DNA from: Duganella sacchari
GTDB taxonomy: Bacteria > Pseudomonadota > Gammaproteobacteria > Burkholderiales > Burkholderiaceae_D
NCBI RefSeq assembly: GCF_900143065.1
Contig: NZ_FRCX01000013.1
Coordinates: 107,857 to 171,856, forward strand
Direction of reading: 5' to 3'
DNA length: 64,000 nucleotides
Shown here one piece after another: positions 1 through 9,664 of this stretch. The position numbers were made by a program, and so were the translations under genes. How positions within the stretch are numbered: the first letter of the stretch is position 1; each line of letters begins with the position of its first letter. The notes under the pieces were generated by a model. It saw only the letters and a program-made list of their open reading frames with translations. It had not been told where the DNA came from and made no database searches.

Positions 1-2
1 AG

Positions 3-3000
3 CAGCGGCTCAAGCGCGGCGAATTGCAGGTGCTGATCGCCACCGCATCGCTGGAACTGGGCATCGACATCGGCGACGTGGACCTGGTCTGCCAGATTGG
101 TTCGCCGCGCAGCATCGCATCCTTCCTGCAACGTGTGGGCCGCTCCGGCCACCATGTCGGCGGTCTGCCCAAAGGCCGGCTGTTCCCGACCTCGCGCGAT
201 GACCTGATCGAATGCACGGCGCTGCTGGACTGCGTGCGCCGCGATGAACTGGACATGCTGCACATTCCGCCGGCGCCGCTGGACGTGCTGGCACAGCAGA
301 TCGTCGCGGAAGTGGCATGCCGCGAATGGCGCGAGGACGAGCTGTTCGCGCTACTGCGCCGCGCCTCGCCCTACGCCCAACTGGAGCGCAAACGCTACGA
401 CGAAGTGCTGCACATGCTGACCGACGGCTACAACAGCCGCCAGGGCGTGCGCGGCTCCTACCTGCACCGGGACACGGTCAGCGGCACATTGCGTGGCCGC
501 CGGGGCGGCAAGATGACCGCCGTGATGTCCGGCGGGACCATCCCTGACAACGCCGACTACACCGTGCTGCTGGAACCGCAGGGCCAGAATATCGGCACGG
601 TGCACGAAGACTTTGCGGTGGAAAGCCTGGCCGGCGACGTGTTCCAGCTTGGGAACACCTCGTATCGCATCCAGCGCATCGAGGCGGGCAAGGTGCGTGT
701 GGAAGATGCGCATGGCGCCGCGCCCAACATCCCGTTCTGGCTCGGCGAAGCGCCGGGACGCACCGATGAACTCTCGGCCGGCGTGGCGCGCCTGCGCGGC
801 GAGCTGGATCGCGTCATGGCTGCAGCGGAGAACGGCGAAGCCGCTATCGAAAACGCGGTGGACTGGCTGATGGAACATCTGGGCTTGCAGGACGCGGCGG
901 CACGCCAGATCGCGGAATACCTGGCACGGTCGCGTGCCGCATTGGGCGCCCTGCCAACGCGCGACACGCTGGTGATGGAGCGCTTCTTTGACGAATCGGG
1001 CGGCATGCAACTGGTGCTGCATGCGCCATATGGCAGTCGTATCAACCGCGCCTGGGGACTGGCGCTGCGCAAGCGCTTCTGCCGCACCTTCAATTTTGAA
1101 TTGCAGGCAGCGGCGACCGAGGACGCGATTGTCCTGTCGCTGTCCGACAGCCACAGCTTCCCGCTGGATGAGGTGTGGCGCTACCTGCGCTCCAGCACGG
1201 CCGAGCATGTCCTGATTCAGGCCCTGCTCGATGCGCCGCTGTTCAACGTACGCTGGCGATGGAACGCCACCACGGCGCTGGCCTTGCCGCGCTTTACCGG
1301 CGGCCGCAAGGTCGCGCCCCAGCTGCAGCGCATGAAGAGCGACGACCTGCTGGCATCAGTGTTCCCGGACCAGGCGGCGTGCCTGGAAAATATCGTCGGC
1401 GAACGGGAGTTGCCAAGCCATCCGCTGGTGGACCAAACGCTGGACGACTGCCTGCACGAGGCGATGGACAGCGAGGGCTGGCTGGCGCTGTTGCGGCGCA
1501 TGGAGGCCGGTGAAGTGCGCCTGCTGTCGCGCGACCTGCCCGCGCCGTCGCCACTGGCAATGGAAATCCTCAACGCGCGGCCCTACGCCTTCCTGGACGA
1601 CGCGCCGCTGGAGGAACGCCGCACCCGCGCCGTGGCCGCGCGCCGCTGGACCGATCCCGCCTCCAGCGACGACCTTGGCGCGCTGGACGTGGGCGCAATC
1701 GCCGCCGTGGCGGAGGAAGCCTGGCCGTCCGTGCGCAACAGCGACGAAATGCATGAAGCCCTGATGTCGCTGGCCTGCATCACGCCTGGCGAGGCCGCCA
1801 ATCAGGATGGCTGGCCGGCATGGCTGGACGGTTTGGCCGCCAGCGGCCGCGCCACGCGCTTGCAGAACCAGCGCAACGGCGTGGACCTTTGGGTGGCGCG
1901 CGAGCGGCTGCGCTGCGTGCATGCAGCCTATCCCGAAGCCGCGGCATCGCTGGCGCCGGAGGGTGACGAATGGACGCGTGATGCGGCGCTGGTCGAGATA
2001 CTGCGCGCGCGGCTCAGCGGGTTTGGTCCGCAAACGGTGGCCGCGATTGCCGCGCCGCTGGCCCTGCCCGCCTCCACCGCCACCATCGCCCTGACACAGC
2101 TGGAGAGCGAAGGCTATGTCATGCGCGGCCGCTTCACGCCCGGCGTCACCGTTGAAGAATGGTGCGAACGCCACCTGCTCGCGCGCATTCACCGCTACAC
2201 CATCAAAAGCCTGCGCCGCGAAATCGAACCGGTCGAGCGCCAGGACTTCATGCGCTTCCTGTTCGAGTGGCAGCATCTCGCGCCCGACGCCCAGCTGCAA
2301 GGCCAGGACACGCTGGCCAAAGTGCTGGCCCAGCTGGAAGGCTACGAGGCCGCCGCCGGCGCCTGGGAAAGCGATCTGCTAGGCCAGCGCGTGCGCGACT
2401 ACAGCGCCCTGTGGCTGGATGAGCTGTGCCGCGCCGGCAAAATCGTCTGGACCCGCGTCGGCGCACCTGCCAGTGCGGCCGGTGGCCCGGTGCGCAGCAC
2501 GCCGCTGGTGCTGCTGCCTCGCCGCCAGCTGGGCTTGTGGCACGCACTGCCCGCCGTTGCAAGCGAGATCGAAGTCTCGCCGCGCGCCGCGCGCGTGCTG
2601 GAAACCCTGCGCCACAACGGCGCCATGTTCTTTGACGAGCTATCGCACGACGCCCGCCTGCTGCCCGTCGAACTGGAAAACACGCTGGGCGAGCTGGTGG
2701 CCACTGGCCTGGTCAACGCCGACAGCTACGCCGGCCTGCGCGCCATGCTGGTGCCGGCCAACAAACGCCTCAGCAACAGCGACAAGCGGCGCCGCCGTGG
2801 CGCCGCGCCGACCATGGAGGAAGCCGGCCGCTGGGCGATCGTGCGCCGTGGCGACGATGTCACCATCACCACCCGGCCGATGGAAACAGCCGAAGCCAAA
2901 CCTGCGCCCCAGCGCACGTCCGCCGCCGCCCGCAAGCCGCGCACCGATCCGGACACGCTGGAACACATCGCCATGACGCTGCTGCGCCGCTACGGCGTCA

Positions 3001-3404
3001 TGTTCTGGCGTTTACTGGAGCGCGAGGCCGCGTGGATGCCAAGCTGGCGCGAGCTGCTGCCCGTCTATCACCGGCTGGAAGCGCGCGGCGAGATACGCGG
3101 CGGCCGCTTCGTGGCCGGACTCTCGGGCGAGCAGTTTGCCCTGCCGGAAGCTATCCCCATGCTGCGCGAAATGCGGCGCCGGCCGCACGATGACAGCTAC
3201 GTCTGCATTTCCGCAGTTGACCCGCTCAACGTCTGCGGCACGCTGCTGCCTGGCGACAAAGTCCCGGCCCTGGCCGGCAACCGCATCCTGTTCAAGGACG
3301 GCGCCGCCATCGCCACGCAGGTGGCAGGCAAGTTCCACTACGCGGTCGATGCCGCAGACCGTGAACTACTCCACGCTTACCTGGTCGGCAAGCCTCCGGT
3401 TTAA
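3..3404 (+). CDS. lhr: Lhr-type large ATP-dependent helicase, 5' end outside window
   Basis: The reading frame is open to the left edge, so this is the 3' part (about 1133 residues) of a longer gene. The visible protein opens inside the second RecA-like domain: ATASLELGIDIGDVDL (motif V region) and QRVGRSGHH (motif VI arginine finger). After it come the DEAD/DEAH-associated winged-helix region and the long C-terminal extension typical of bacterial Lhr (usually about 1400-1600 residues in all). Lhr proteins are nucleic-acid-stimulated ATPases that translocate 3' to 5' and have been linked to DNA repair. The Walker A and B domain lies outside the window and cannot be checked. Near the C-terminus a basic stretch (NSDKRRRRGAAPT) precedes a final winged-helix-like segment. 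The family call is confident; the true start is not visible. Confidence 0.88.
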   Translation, partial: QRLKRGELQVLIATASLELGIDIGDVDLVCQIGSPRSIASFLQRVGRSGHHVGGLPKGRLFPTSRDDLIECTALLDCVRRDELDMLHIPPAPLDVLAQQIVAEVACREWREDELFALLRRASPYAQLERKRYDEVLHMLTDGYNSRQGVRGSYLHRDTVSGTLRGRRGGKMTAVMSGGTIPDNADYTVLLEPQGQNIGTVHEDFAVESLAGDVFQLGNTSYRIQRIEAGKVRVEDAHGAAPNIPFWLGEAPGRTDELSAGVARLRGELDRVMAAAENGEAAIENAVDWLMEHLGLQDAAARQIAEYLARSRAALGALPTRDTLVMERFFDESGGMQLVLHAPYGSRINRAWGLALRKRFCRTFNFELQAAATEDAIVLSLSDSHSFPLDEVWRYLRSSTAEHVLIQALLDAPLFNVRWRWNATTALALPRFTGGRKVAPQLQRMKSDDLLASVFPDQAACLENIVGERELPSHPLVDQTLDDCLHEAMDSEGWLALLRRMEAGEVRLLSRDLPAPSPLAMEILNARPYAFLDDAPLEERRTRAVAARRWTDPASSDDLGALDVGAIAAVAEEAWPSVRNSDEMHEALMSLACITPGEAANQDGWPAWLDGLAASGRATRLQNQRNGVDLWVARERLRCVHAAYPEAAASLAPEGDEWTRDAALVEILRARLSGFGPQTVAAIAAPLALPASTATIALTQLESEGYVMRGRFTPGVTVEEWCERHLLARIHRYTIKSLRREIEPVERQDFMRFLFEWQHLAPDAQLQGQDTLAKVLAQLEGYEAAAGAWESDLLGQRVRDYSALWLDELCRAGKIVWTRVGAPASAAGGPVRSTPLVLLPRRQLGLWHALPAVASEIEVSPRAARVLETLRHNGAMFFDELSHDARLLPVELENTLGELVATGLVNADSYAGLRAMLVPANKRLSNSDKRRRRGAAPTMEEAGRWAIVRRGDDVTITTRPMETAEAKPAPQRTSAAARKPRTDPDTLEHIAMTLLRRYGVMFWRLLEREAAWMPSWRELLPVYHRLEARGEIRGGRFVAGLSGEQFALPEAIPMLREMRRRPHDDSYVCISAVDPLNVCGTLLPGDKVPALAGNRILFKDGAAIATQVAGKFHYAVDAADRELLHAYLVGKPPV

Positions 3405-3460
3405 CCCTACTGTGGCTTACCGCACATAACCCGCGCCGCGCGAGGCGTAGCATCGGTGCC

Positions 3461-5476
3461 ATGAAAAAATCGCGCCCACTCAAAATCGTACTCGGCCTGT
3501 TCGCCACGCTCGCGCTGGTGCTGGTAGCAGTCGTGATCTTTATTCTGACCTTCGACTGGAACCGGGCTCGCCCCTGGATCAACCATCGTGTATCCGACAG
3601 CATCGGCCGCGAGTTCGCCATCAACGGCGACCTGCGCGTCCACTGGGAGCAAGGCGATGCCACCGAACCGGGCTGGCGGCGCTATGTGCCGCGTCCACGC
3701 ATCAGCGCGGCCAACGTCAGCATCGCCAATCCGGCATGGACCACAGCCGGTCCGCAACTGGCCAGCGTCGGCAGCATCGTGGTTGCCGTGCACCCGCTGC
3801 CGCTGCTGCACAAGGAAGTGGTCATCACCGATCTCGAAGTGGACAAGGTAACGGTCGCCGCGCAGCGCCGTGCGGACGGCAGCAATACCTGGACCTTCAA
3901 GGACAACGGCCCATCCGAATGGGAGGTCGATATCCAGCGCCTGTCGCTGGGTGAAGGCGACCTGCGTTATCTGGACGACGGCATCAAGCTCGATCTGCGC
4001 GCCAAGGCCAGCGGCATCAACGAAGGCGCCGATGCCCAGAAATACGGCCTGCGCTTTGACCTCAGCGGCAGCTACCGCAACGCGCCAGTCACCGGAGGCG
4101 GCAAGGTCGGCAAGGTGCTGACGCTGCGTGATGAGCACAGCAACTTCCCCGTACAGGCACAGGCCAACCTGGGCAAGAACAAAATCGCCATCGAGGGCCA
4201 GATCACCGATCCGCGTGCGCCGGCGGGGCTGGACTTGAAACTGTCGCTGGGCGGCGCCAGCATGGCCGACCTGTATCCGTTGACCGGCGTGCTGCTGCCT
4301 GAAACGCCGCCTTATGCCACCACGGGCCGTTTGATCGGCAAGAAAGCCGGCGCTATCTGGAACTGGACCTACAAGGACTTCAGCGGCACGGTCGGCGGCA
4401 GCGACCTGGAAGGCACGCTGGCCTACAGCCCGCGCAAACCACGTCCGCTGCTGACCGGCGCCGTCACCTCCCGCCAGCTGCGACTGGAAGATCTCGGCCC
4501 GACCATCGGCGCTGAAAGCAACGAGAAAAAAGCCAATCGCGGCAAACCGCAGAATCAGCCGGACGACAAGGCGCTGCCGGTGGAACAGTTCAATACCGCC
4601 AAATGGGATGCGCTGGATGCCGACGTCAAATTCACCGGCAAGAAGCTGGTACGCACGCACGATATCCCGCTGCAGGACATCGAAACGCACATCAAGATGA
4701 ACAACAAGGTGTTGACGCTGACGCCACTCAACTTTGGCATGGCCGGCGGCGACATCACCTCCAACATCAAGCTCGATGGCCGCCAGAAGGTAATTGACGC
4801 CCAGGTCCGCATGGCCGCGCGCCATCTGAAAATTCGCCAGCTGTTCCCGAAACTCGAATCGATGCAGGCCAGCGTCGGCGAAGTGAGCGCCGACGCAGCG
4901 CTGGCCGGCAAAGGCAACTCCGTCTCCGCCATGCTGGCCACTTCCAGCGGCGAAATGGGCGCCACCGTCAGCGAAGGCTCGGTCAGCAAGTTCATTCTTG
5001 AAGCGGCTGGCCTGAATATCGCCAATCTGGTGTTCGTCAAACTGTTTGGCGACAAGCAGATTCAGTTGAACTGCATGGCCGGCGACTTCGTGGTGGAACA
5101 CGGCAAGGCGGAAGCACGCCGCTTTGTGGTCGATACCCAGGAAGCTGTCATCAACGTCAGCGGCAATGTGGACATGGCCAAGGAAACCCTGGACTTCGAC
5201 GTGCGCCCGCACACCAAGGGCGTACGTATCATCTCGCTGCGCACCCCGCTGTATGCGCGCGGCACTTTCACCAACCCGGATGTCGGACCGCAAAAAGGTC
5301 CGTTGGCGCTGAAAGCCGGTGCGGCCGTGGCGCTGGCTACTGTCGTCAGCCCGATAGCGGCCGTGATCCCGCTCATCAATCCGGGCAAGGTGGAGCCGGT
5401 GGACTGCAAGGCGCTGCTGGCAGAAGCCAACCAGACCCGCAGTGAAGCCAGGACCGCGCCGATCAAGAAGCATTAA
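3461..5476 (+). CDS. AsmA-family envelope protein
   Basis: 671 residues. A lysine/arginine-rich N-terminus precedes one membrane segment (about residues 7-30), so the bulk is predicted to be periplasmic. The body is rich in alternating polar and hydrophobic beta-strand sequence, and the C-terminal third has the AsmA pattern of repeated DG/NG strands (DVKFTGKKL, ITSNIKLDGRQ, VRMAARHLKI). AsmA-like proteins are anchored in the inner membrane and belong to the bridge-like lipid-transfer protein group thought to move phospholipid across the periplasm; this specific member is unstudied. It follows the helicase gene by 56 bp on the same strand and ends 6 bp before the convergent dctD stop, which leaves no room for a separate terminator. 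The ATG at 3461 is the only good start before the membrane segment. Confidence 0.85.
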   Translation: MKKSRPLKIVLGLFATLALVLVAVVIFILTFDWNRARPWINHRVSDSIGREFAINGDLRVHWEQGDATEPGWRRYVPRPRISAANVSIANPAWTTAGPQLASVGSIVVAVHPLPLLHKEVVITDLEVDKVTVAAQRRADGSNTWTFKDNGPSEWEVDIQRLSLGEGDLRYLDDGIKLDLRAKASGINEGADAQKYGLRFDLSGSYRNAPVTGGGKVGKVLTLRDEHSNFPVQAQANLGKNKIAIEGQITDPRAPAGLDLKLSLGGASMADLYPLTGVLLPETPPYATTGRLIGKKAGAIWNWTYKDFSGTVGGSDLEGTLAYSPRKPRPLLTGAVTSRQLRLEDLGPTIGAESNEKKANRGKPQNQPDDKALPVEQFNTAKWDALDADVKFTGKKLVRTHDIPLQDIETHIKMNNKVLTLTPLNFGMAGGDITSNIKLDGRQKVIDAQVRMAARHLKIRQLFPKLESMQASVGEVSADAALAGKGNSVSAMLATSSGEMGATVSEGSVSKFILEAAGLNIANLVFVKLFGDKQIQLNCMAGDFVVEHGKAEARRFVVDTQEAVINVSGNVDMAKETLDFDVRPHTKGVRIISLRTPLYARGTFTNPDVGPQKGPLALKAGAAVALATVVSPIAAVIPLINPGKVEPVDCKALLAEANQTRSEARTAPIKKH

Positions 5477-5482
5477 GCCGCA

Positions 5483-6817
5483 CTAAGCCTTGTAGCCGTC
5501 GGAGCTCAGGCCGTATTTCTGCATCTTATAGTACAGCGTCTGCTTGGGAACGCCCAATGCCAGGCTCACCTCACTAACGCTGCCGCCGGCCTTGCGCAAC
5601 TCCTGCTCAATCACGGCGCGCTCGAAGCCGCCGACCTGGTCGGCCAGCGGCACCGAGGTCTGGCTGCGTTCGGACAGCAATCCATCCCCGCCGCTCGCCA
5701 GGCCAAGCACAAAGCGTTCGGCGATGTTGCGCAGCTCACGCACATTGCCCGGCCAGTGATGCGCCATCAGCGACTGCATCAGCGGCCCCGGTACTGGCGG
5801 CGCCTCGCGCTTGTAACGCGCAGCGGCGCCCAGCACAAAGTGCTCGAACAGCAGCGGAATGTCTTCTCGCCGCTCACGCAATGGCGGGATGTGCAGCACG
5901 ATCAGGTTTAAACGGTAATACAGGTCGCTGCGGAATTTCTGCTGGTCCGACCACTCCTTCAGGTCCACCTTCGAGGCGGCGATCACGCGCAGGTCCACCG
6001 GCACCGGGCTGTTGGAACCCAGTCGCTCCACATAGCGTTCCTGCAGCACGCGCAGCAGCTTGACCTGCAAGGCCATGGGCAGGCTTTCGATCTCGTCGAG
6101 GAACAGCGAACCGCCGTCCGCATGTTCGATCTTGCCAATCTGTCGCCTCGACGCGCCGGTGAACGATCCCGCCTCGTGTCCAAACACTTCGCTTTCAAAA
6201 ATGGTTTCCGGGATCGCACCGCAATTGAGCGCAACGAAAGGCCGCTGGCTGCGGCGGCTGAACTGGTGAAGGCAGCGCGCCACCATCTCCTTGCCAGTGC
6301 CGGTTTCGCCGTAGATCAGCACATCGGCCGGTTCGTCGGCCAGATTCAGAATCATCTGCCGCAGTTCGCGGATGCCGGCAGAATCGCCCAGCAGTGTCGC
6401 CTCGATGCCCTCGCCATGCGCGATGCGATGGCGCAGCGCCGCGACCTCCAGGATCAGCCGGCGGGTGTCCAGCGCCCGCTGCACCACATCGGTCAGCTGC
6501 TCCGATGAATACGGCTTGGGGATGAAGTCATACGCACCGCTGCGCATGGCGCCCACCGCCATGCTGATATCGCCATGGCCCGTCACCAGCACCACTGGCA
6601 CCTGCACATCAATCGCCTTGACGGCTGCCAGAAAATCCAGGCCGCTCATGCCAGGCAGACGCACATCGCTGACGATCACGCCGGCAAAGCCCGGTGTGAC
6701 CTGCGCCAGCGCCGGCTCTGCGGCGGCAAACGCTTCGACCTCAAAGCCCGCCAGGTCCAAGGCCTGCGCACTGCCTGCGCGCACACTGGCGTCGTCTTCA
6801 ATCAATAACACTTTCAT
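5483..6817 (-). CDS. dctD: C4-dicarboxylate response regulator, sigma-54 activator
   Basis: 444 residues in NtrC-type order: a receiver domain (residues 1-120, phospho-acceptor D51 in VSDVRLPGMSG, K101), a sigma-54 AAA+ domain (about 145-370; Walker A GETGTGKE at 170-177, Walker B GGSLFLDE), and a Fis-type helix-turn-helix at the C-terminus (SLALGVPKQTLYYKMQKYG). The sigma-54 contact loop reads GSFTGA (217-222) instead of the usual GAFTGA. The start overlaps the dctB stop in an ATGA, so translation is coupled. Phosphorylated by DctB, it should activate the sigma-54 promoter found upstream of dctA. The dct assignment rests on the linked kinase and transporter. Confidence 0.93.
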   Translation of the reverse strand: MKVLLIEDDASVRAGSAQALDLAGFEVEAFAAAEPALAQVTPGFAGVIVSDVRLPGMSGLDFLAAVKAIDVQVPVVLVTGHGDISMAVGAMRSGAYDFIPKPYSSEQLTDVVQRALDTRRLILEVAALRHRIAHGEGIEATLLGDSAGIRELRQMILNLADEPADVLIYGETGTGKEMVARCLHQFSRRSQRPFVALNCGAIPETIFESEVFGHEAGSFTGASRRQIGKIEHADGGSLFLDEIESLPMALQVKLLRVLQERYVERLGSNSPVPVDLRVIAASKVDLKEWSDQQKFRSDLYYRLNLIVLHIPPLRERREDIPLLFEHFVLGAAARYKREAPPVPGPLMQSLMAHHWPGNVRELRNIAERFVLGLASGGDGLLSERSQTSVPLADQVGGFERAVIEQELRKAGGSVSEVSLALGVPKQTLYYKMQKYGLSSDGYKA

Positions 6818-8607
6818 ATTGTCTCCTGCTCCACCAGCGGCAAGGCGATGACAAACCGGGCGCCGCCAGCGGCGGTGACTTCGGCGCGCAATTCGCCGCC
6901 GAACTCACGGACGATCTGTTCCGAGATCGCCAGGCCCAGTCCCAGTCCCTTGCCCTGCGGCTTGGTGGTGAAAAATGGTTCAAACAAATGGGTCAGGATT
7001 TCTGCCGGTATGCCGGGACCCGTATCCGCCACGCCGACCAGCGCCCACGCGCCATCGCGCTCGACACTGACAGTCAGCTGGCGCGTTGCGCAATCGGCCA
7101 TCGCGTCCAGGGCGTTGGTGAACAGATTGACCAGCACCTGCTCCAGCCGGTTGCTGTCGCACAGCGCATGCACGTGCTGGTCACGCACCGCCATGCGGAA
7201 GTTGACGCGTTCCTGTTCCACACGCCGCTCCACCAGAAACAACGCCGCCGTGATGGCTGCGGCCACCGGCACCGCCGTCAGGCTGGTATCGGCTTTGCGT
7301 GCGAACTGCCGCAACTGGCCAGTCAGCACACCCATGCGGCCAACCAGTTGCGACACCGTGCCCAGATTGCTTTTGGCCTCGTCCAGCCGTCCACGCTCGA
7401 TCAGTACGCGGGCGTTGTCGGCCATGGTCCGCAGGGCCGTCAGCGGCTGATTCAGTTCATGCGTGATGCCGGCCGCCATCTGGCCGAGCACCGCCATTTT
7501 TCCCGCCTGTACCAGCCCGCTCTGCGCCTGCCGCAAGTCCTGCGCCATCTGGTGCAGGCTCGCGGTACGCTCGGCCACCTTGAGTTCCAGCTCATCGTTC
7601 GCGCGCTGCAAATCCGCGCGTGCGCGTCGCCGCTGCAAGCCATACAGCACCAGCATCAGCAACAAGGCTTGCAGCAGCAAGGCAAACACAAACGCCGCGC
7701 GGGCGCTGTTACGCGCGCCGCTCAGGTCCGACAGGTAGACGAAGCGCCATTGGCGCGGCGCCAGCGAACGGCTCTGGCTCAACACGGCCACATCGCCCGC
7801 CTGCGGCAGCGCCACCGTGGCGGTACCGCCGTTCATCTGACGCAGCGTACGCATGTCCAGCGGCGTCAACTCATGAGAAAAATACTGGCGCGAAGCCGCC
7901 AGCTCACGCAGCGCTGCCGGGGGCAATGGCGCCAGCGTGTGGTACTTCCACTCCGGCACGGAACTGAGGAACACCACGCCGTAGGCATCCGCCAGCAGCA
8001 CCTTGTCGGCGCTCTGCATCCAGCCCTGCTCCAGCCGCTCGATATTCACCTTGACGGTGGCCACGCCGAGCATGCGGCCATCGCGGTAAATGCCGTGCGC
8101 AAAAAAGTAGCCCGGCTCACCGCTGGTGGTGCCCACACCGTAAAAGCCGCCCGGCTTGCCGCGCAAGGCATCGCGCACATAGGGCCGGAAGGCGACGTTA
8201 TCGCCGACAAAACTGTTCGGCGAGCGCCAGTTACTGGCCGCCTGCGTCACACCTTGCAGATTGACGATGTAGATGGTGGTGGAACCGGACTGGCGGTTCA
8301 GCTGCTCAAGATAGGTGTTGACCTCGCCGCGCAGCGCTTCGTCGCCAGGGTGCTGCAGCAACGCCAGCACGTCCTTGTTCAGCTCCAGGGTGCGCGGCAG
8401 GAAATCATACTTGGACAGCAGGTTTTCCAGGCTGACCGCGTAGGTGTCGAGCCGCTGTTCGCCGGCCAGTTGCGCCTTCGACATGGCGGCATCGCCAGCC
8501 CAGCGGCCGGCAAAACCGGCCAGCGTCAGCGCGACAGCCAGCGCCAGCGCCCACAACGCCAGCCTGTGAACCGGCCTTGCCGGTCTGGCGGCGTGCGATG
8601 CTGCCAT
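6814..8607 (-). CDS. dctB: C4-dicarboxylate sensor histidine kinase
   Basis: 597 residues. Membrane segments near residues 15-34 and 304-324 bracket a periplasmic double-Cache-type sensor domain carrying the RPYVRDAL and GYFFAHGI elements seen in DctB ligand pockets. A short coiled coil follows, then the phospho-accepting helix with H383 (AGITHELNQPLTALR), the N box (LFTNALDAM), G1 (DTGPGIP) and G2 (GKGLGLGLAISEQI). It should sense external succinate, malate or fumarate and phosphorylate DctD. GGGGACACT just before the ATG gives a ribosome-binding site. It lies 34 bp downstream of the porin gene on the same strand, so it may share the dctA transcript. Confidence 0.92.
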   Translation of the reverse strand: MAASHAARPARPVHRLALWALALAVALTLAGFAGRWAGDAAMSKAQLAGEQRLDTYAVSLENLLSKYDFLPRTLELNKDVLALLQHPGDEALRGEVNTYLEQLNRQSGSTTIYIVNLQGVTQAASNWRSPNSFVGDNVAFRPYVRDALRGKPGGFYGVGTTSGEPGYFFAHGIYRDGRMLGVATVKVNIERLEQGWMQSADKVLLADAYGVVFLSSVPEWKYHTLAPLPPAALRELAASRQYFSHELTPLDMRTLRQMNGGTATVALPQAGDVAVLSQSRSLAPRQWRFVYLSDLSGARNSARAAFVFALLLQALLLMLVLYGLQRRRARADLQRANDELELKVAERTASLHQMAQDLRQAQSGLVQAGKMAVLGQMAAGITHELNQPLTALRTMADNARVLIERGRLDEAKSNLGTVSQLVGRMGVLTGQLRQFARKADTSLTAVPVAAAITAALFLVERRVEQERVNFRMAVRDQHVHALCDSNRLEQVLVNLFTNALDAMADCATRQLTVSVERDGAWALVGVADTGPGIPAEILTHLFEPFFTTKPQGKGLGLGLAISEQIVREFGGELRAEVTAAGGARFVIALPLVEQETI

Positions 8608-8641
8608 AGTGTCCCCTACATGATGTTATTTTTTATTAGCA

Positions 8642-9637
8642 TTAAAACACGTGCCTTACACCTAGATTAACACCAGTGGTACCCGACCCGGTATCCGCAG
8701 CAGTACCTACGTGGAAAGCCGCAGTACTACTGTTGCGTATATGCCCATAAGCTGCATATATGTCGGTACGGCGGGACAAGGCATGGCTGTAACCCAGCGC
8801 CGCCTGGACCGCATTGCGCTGCGCCGACGTGGTGTCGTGATGGCGGATGACAGAGGCGAACAGCCTGTCGGCGCCGCTCATTTGCGCACTCACGCCCAGC
8901 ATGGTGTCGTGGCTTTCACTGCCCAGCACATCGCGGTTGCACGCGTGCGCCAGATGGCCGGTGACGTCGCCAAAGCGGTAACGCCCCACCAGCATGGTGT
9001 TGCGGCTATGCGCCGACGCCGTGGCGTTGTCGCGCTGCTGGTGGGCCAGCGCAATGGTCAGCGGGCCGTTTTCGTAGGTGCCGCTGGCGCCGATGTAGCG
9101 GTTGGCCGCGCTGTTACCGGCCGTCTCGCCAAAGCCATACTGCACATCCGCACTGAAGCCGTGGAAGCGTGGCGTGATGTATTCCACCGTGTTGTCGACG
9201 CGCGTGGTGTCGTCAAAAATGTTTTGCGCATTGCCGGCCATACCGGTGGCAAACGGATCGGCGACATTGTTCAACGTTTTATAGAACGGCGTGTACTGGT
9301 GGCCGACGCTGAGCGCGCCCGCTTCGCCGGTCACGCAGATCAGGGCCTGGCGCCCAAACAGCGCGCCGTTCTGCTTGGCCGCACCGGTGTCGATCGAATA
9401 GCCGTTTTCCAGGATGAAGGTCAGTATCGTACCGCCGCCCAGGTCTTCCTTGCCTTTAAAGCCCAGCCGCGAGCTGGACGCCACGCCGTTTCCAAGTTTC
9501 TGTACAGCGCCGGCGTCGCCGCCGCGTTCCAGTACTAGGCCGGCATCGGCAACGCCGTACACGGTCAATGACGATTGCGCCTGCGCGCCCAGCGATACGA
9601 CGGCCAGCGCGACGGCGCTGATGACATGCTTCTGCAT
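8642..9637 (-). CDS. Trimeric OmpC-type general porin (dct-linked)
   Basis: 331 residues with a cleavable signal peptide ending LGAQAQ, then SSLTVYGVADAG, the typical first strand of betaproteobacterial porins. The rest is alternating amphipathic strands with glycine/asparagine turns, and the C-terminal residue is phenylalanine (VNLGVRHVF), as needed for BAM recognition. It forms an outer-membrane diffusion channel. Its position between dctA (27 bp upstream) and dctB (34 bp downstream) suggests a channel co-expressed for dicarboxylate entry. That role is inference, since porins of this family are not substrate-diagnostic. The single cysteine in LICVTGEAG is uncommon for a porin barrel. Confidence 0.88.
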   Translation of the reverse strand: MQKHVISAVALAVVSLGAQAQSSLTVYGVADAGLVLERGGDAGAVQKLGNGVASSSRLGFKGKEDLGGGTILTFILENGYSIDTGAAKQNGALFGRQALICVTGEAGALSVGHQYTPFYKTLNNVADPFATGMAGNAQNIFDDTTRVDNTVEYITPRFHGFSADVQYGFGETAGNSAANRYIGASGTYENGPLTIALAHQQRDNATASAHSRNTMLVGRYRFGDVTGHLAHACNRDVLGSESHDTMLGVSAQMSGADRLFASVIRHHDTTSAQRNAVQAALGYSHALSRRTDIYAAYGHIRNSSTAAFHVGTAADTGSGTTGVNLGVRHVF

Positions 9638-9664
9638 CTGTGAGTCTCCAGTTGTGATTATTAT

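Noticed and set aside
351..1208. Long minus-strand reading frame opposite the helicase gene
   Set aside because: It is a composition shadow of a G+C-rich gene: no ribosome-binding site, no recognisable domain, and codon use follows the opposite strand.
6988..8670. 560-codon plus-strand reading frame opposite dctB
   Set aside because: Rich in Q, H and R as expected for the antisense of a G+C-rich gene. dctB has complete kinase motifs on the other strand.
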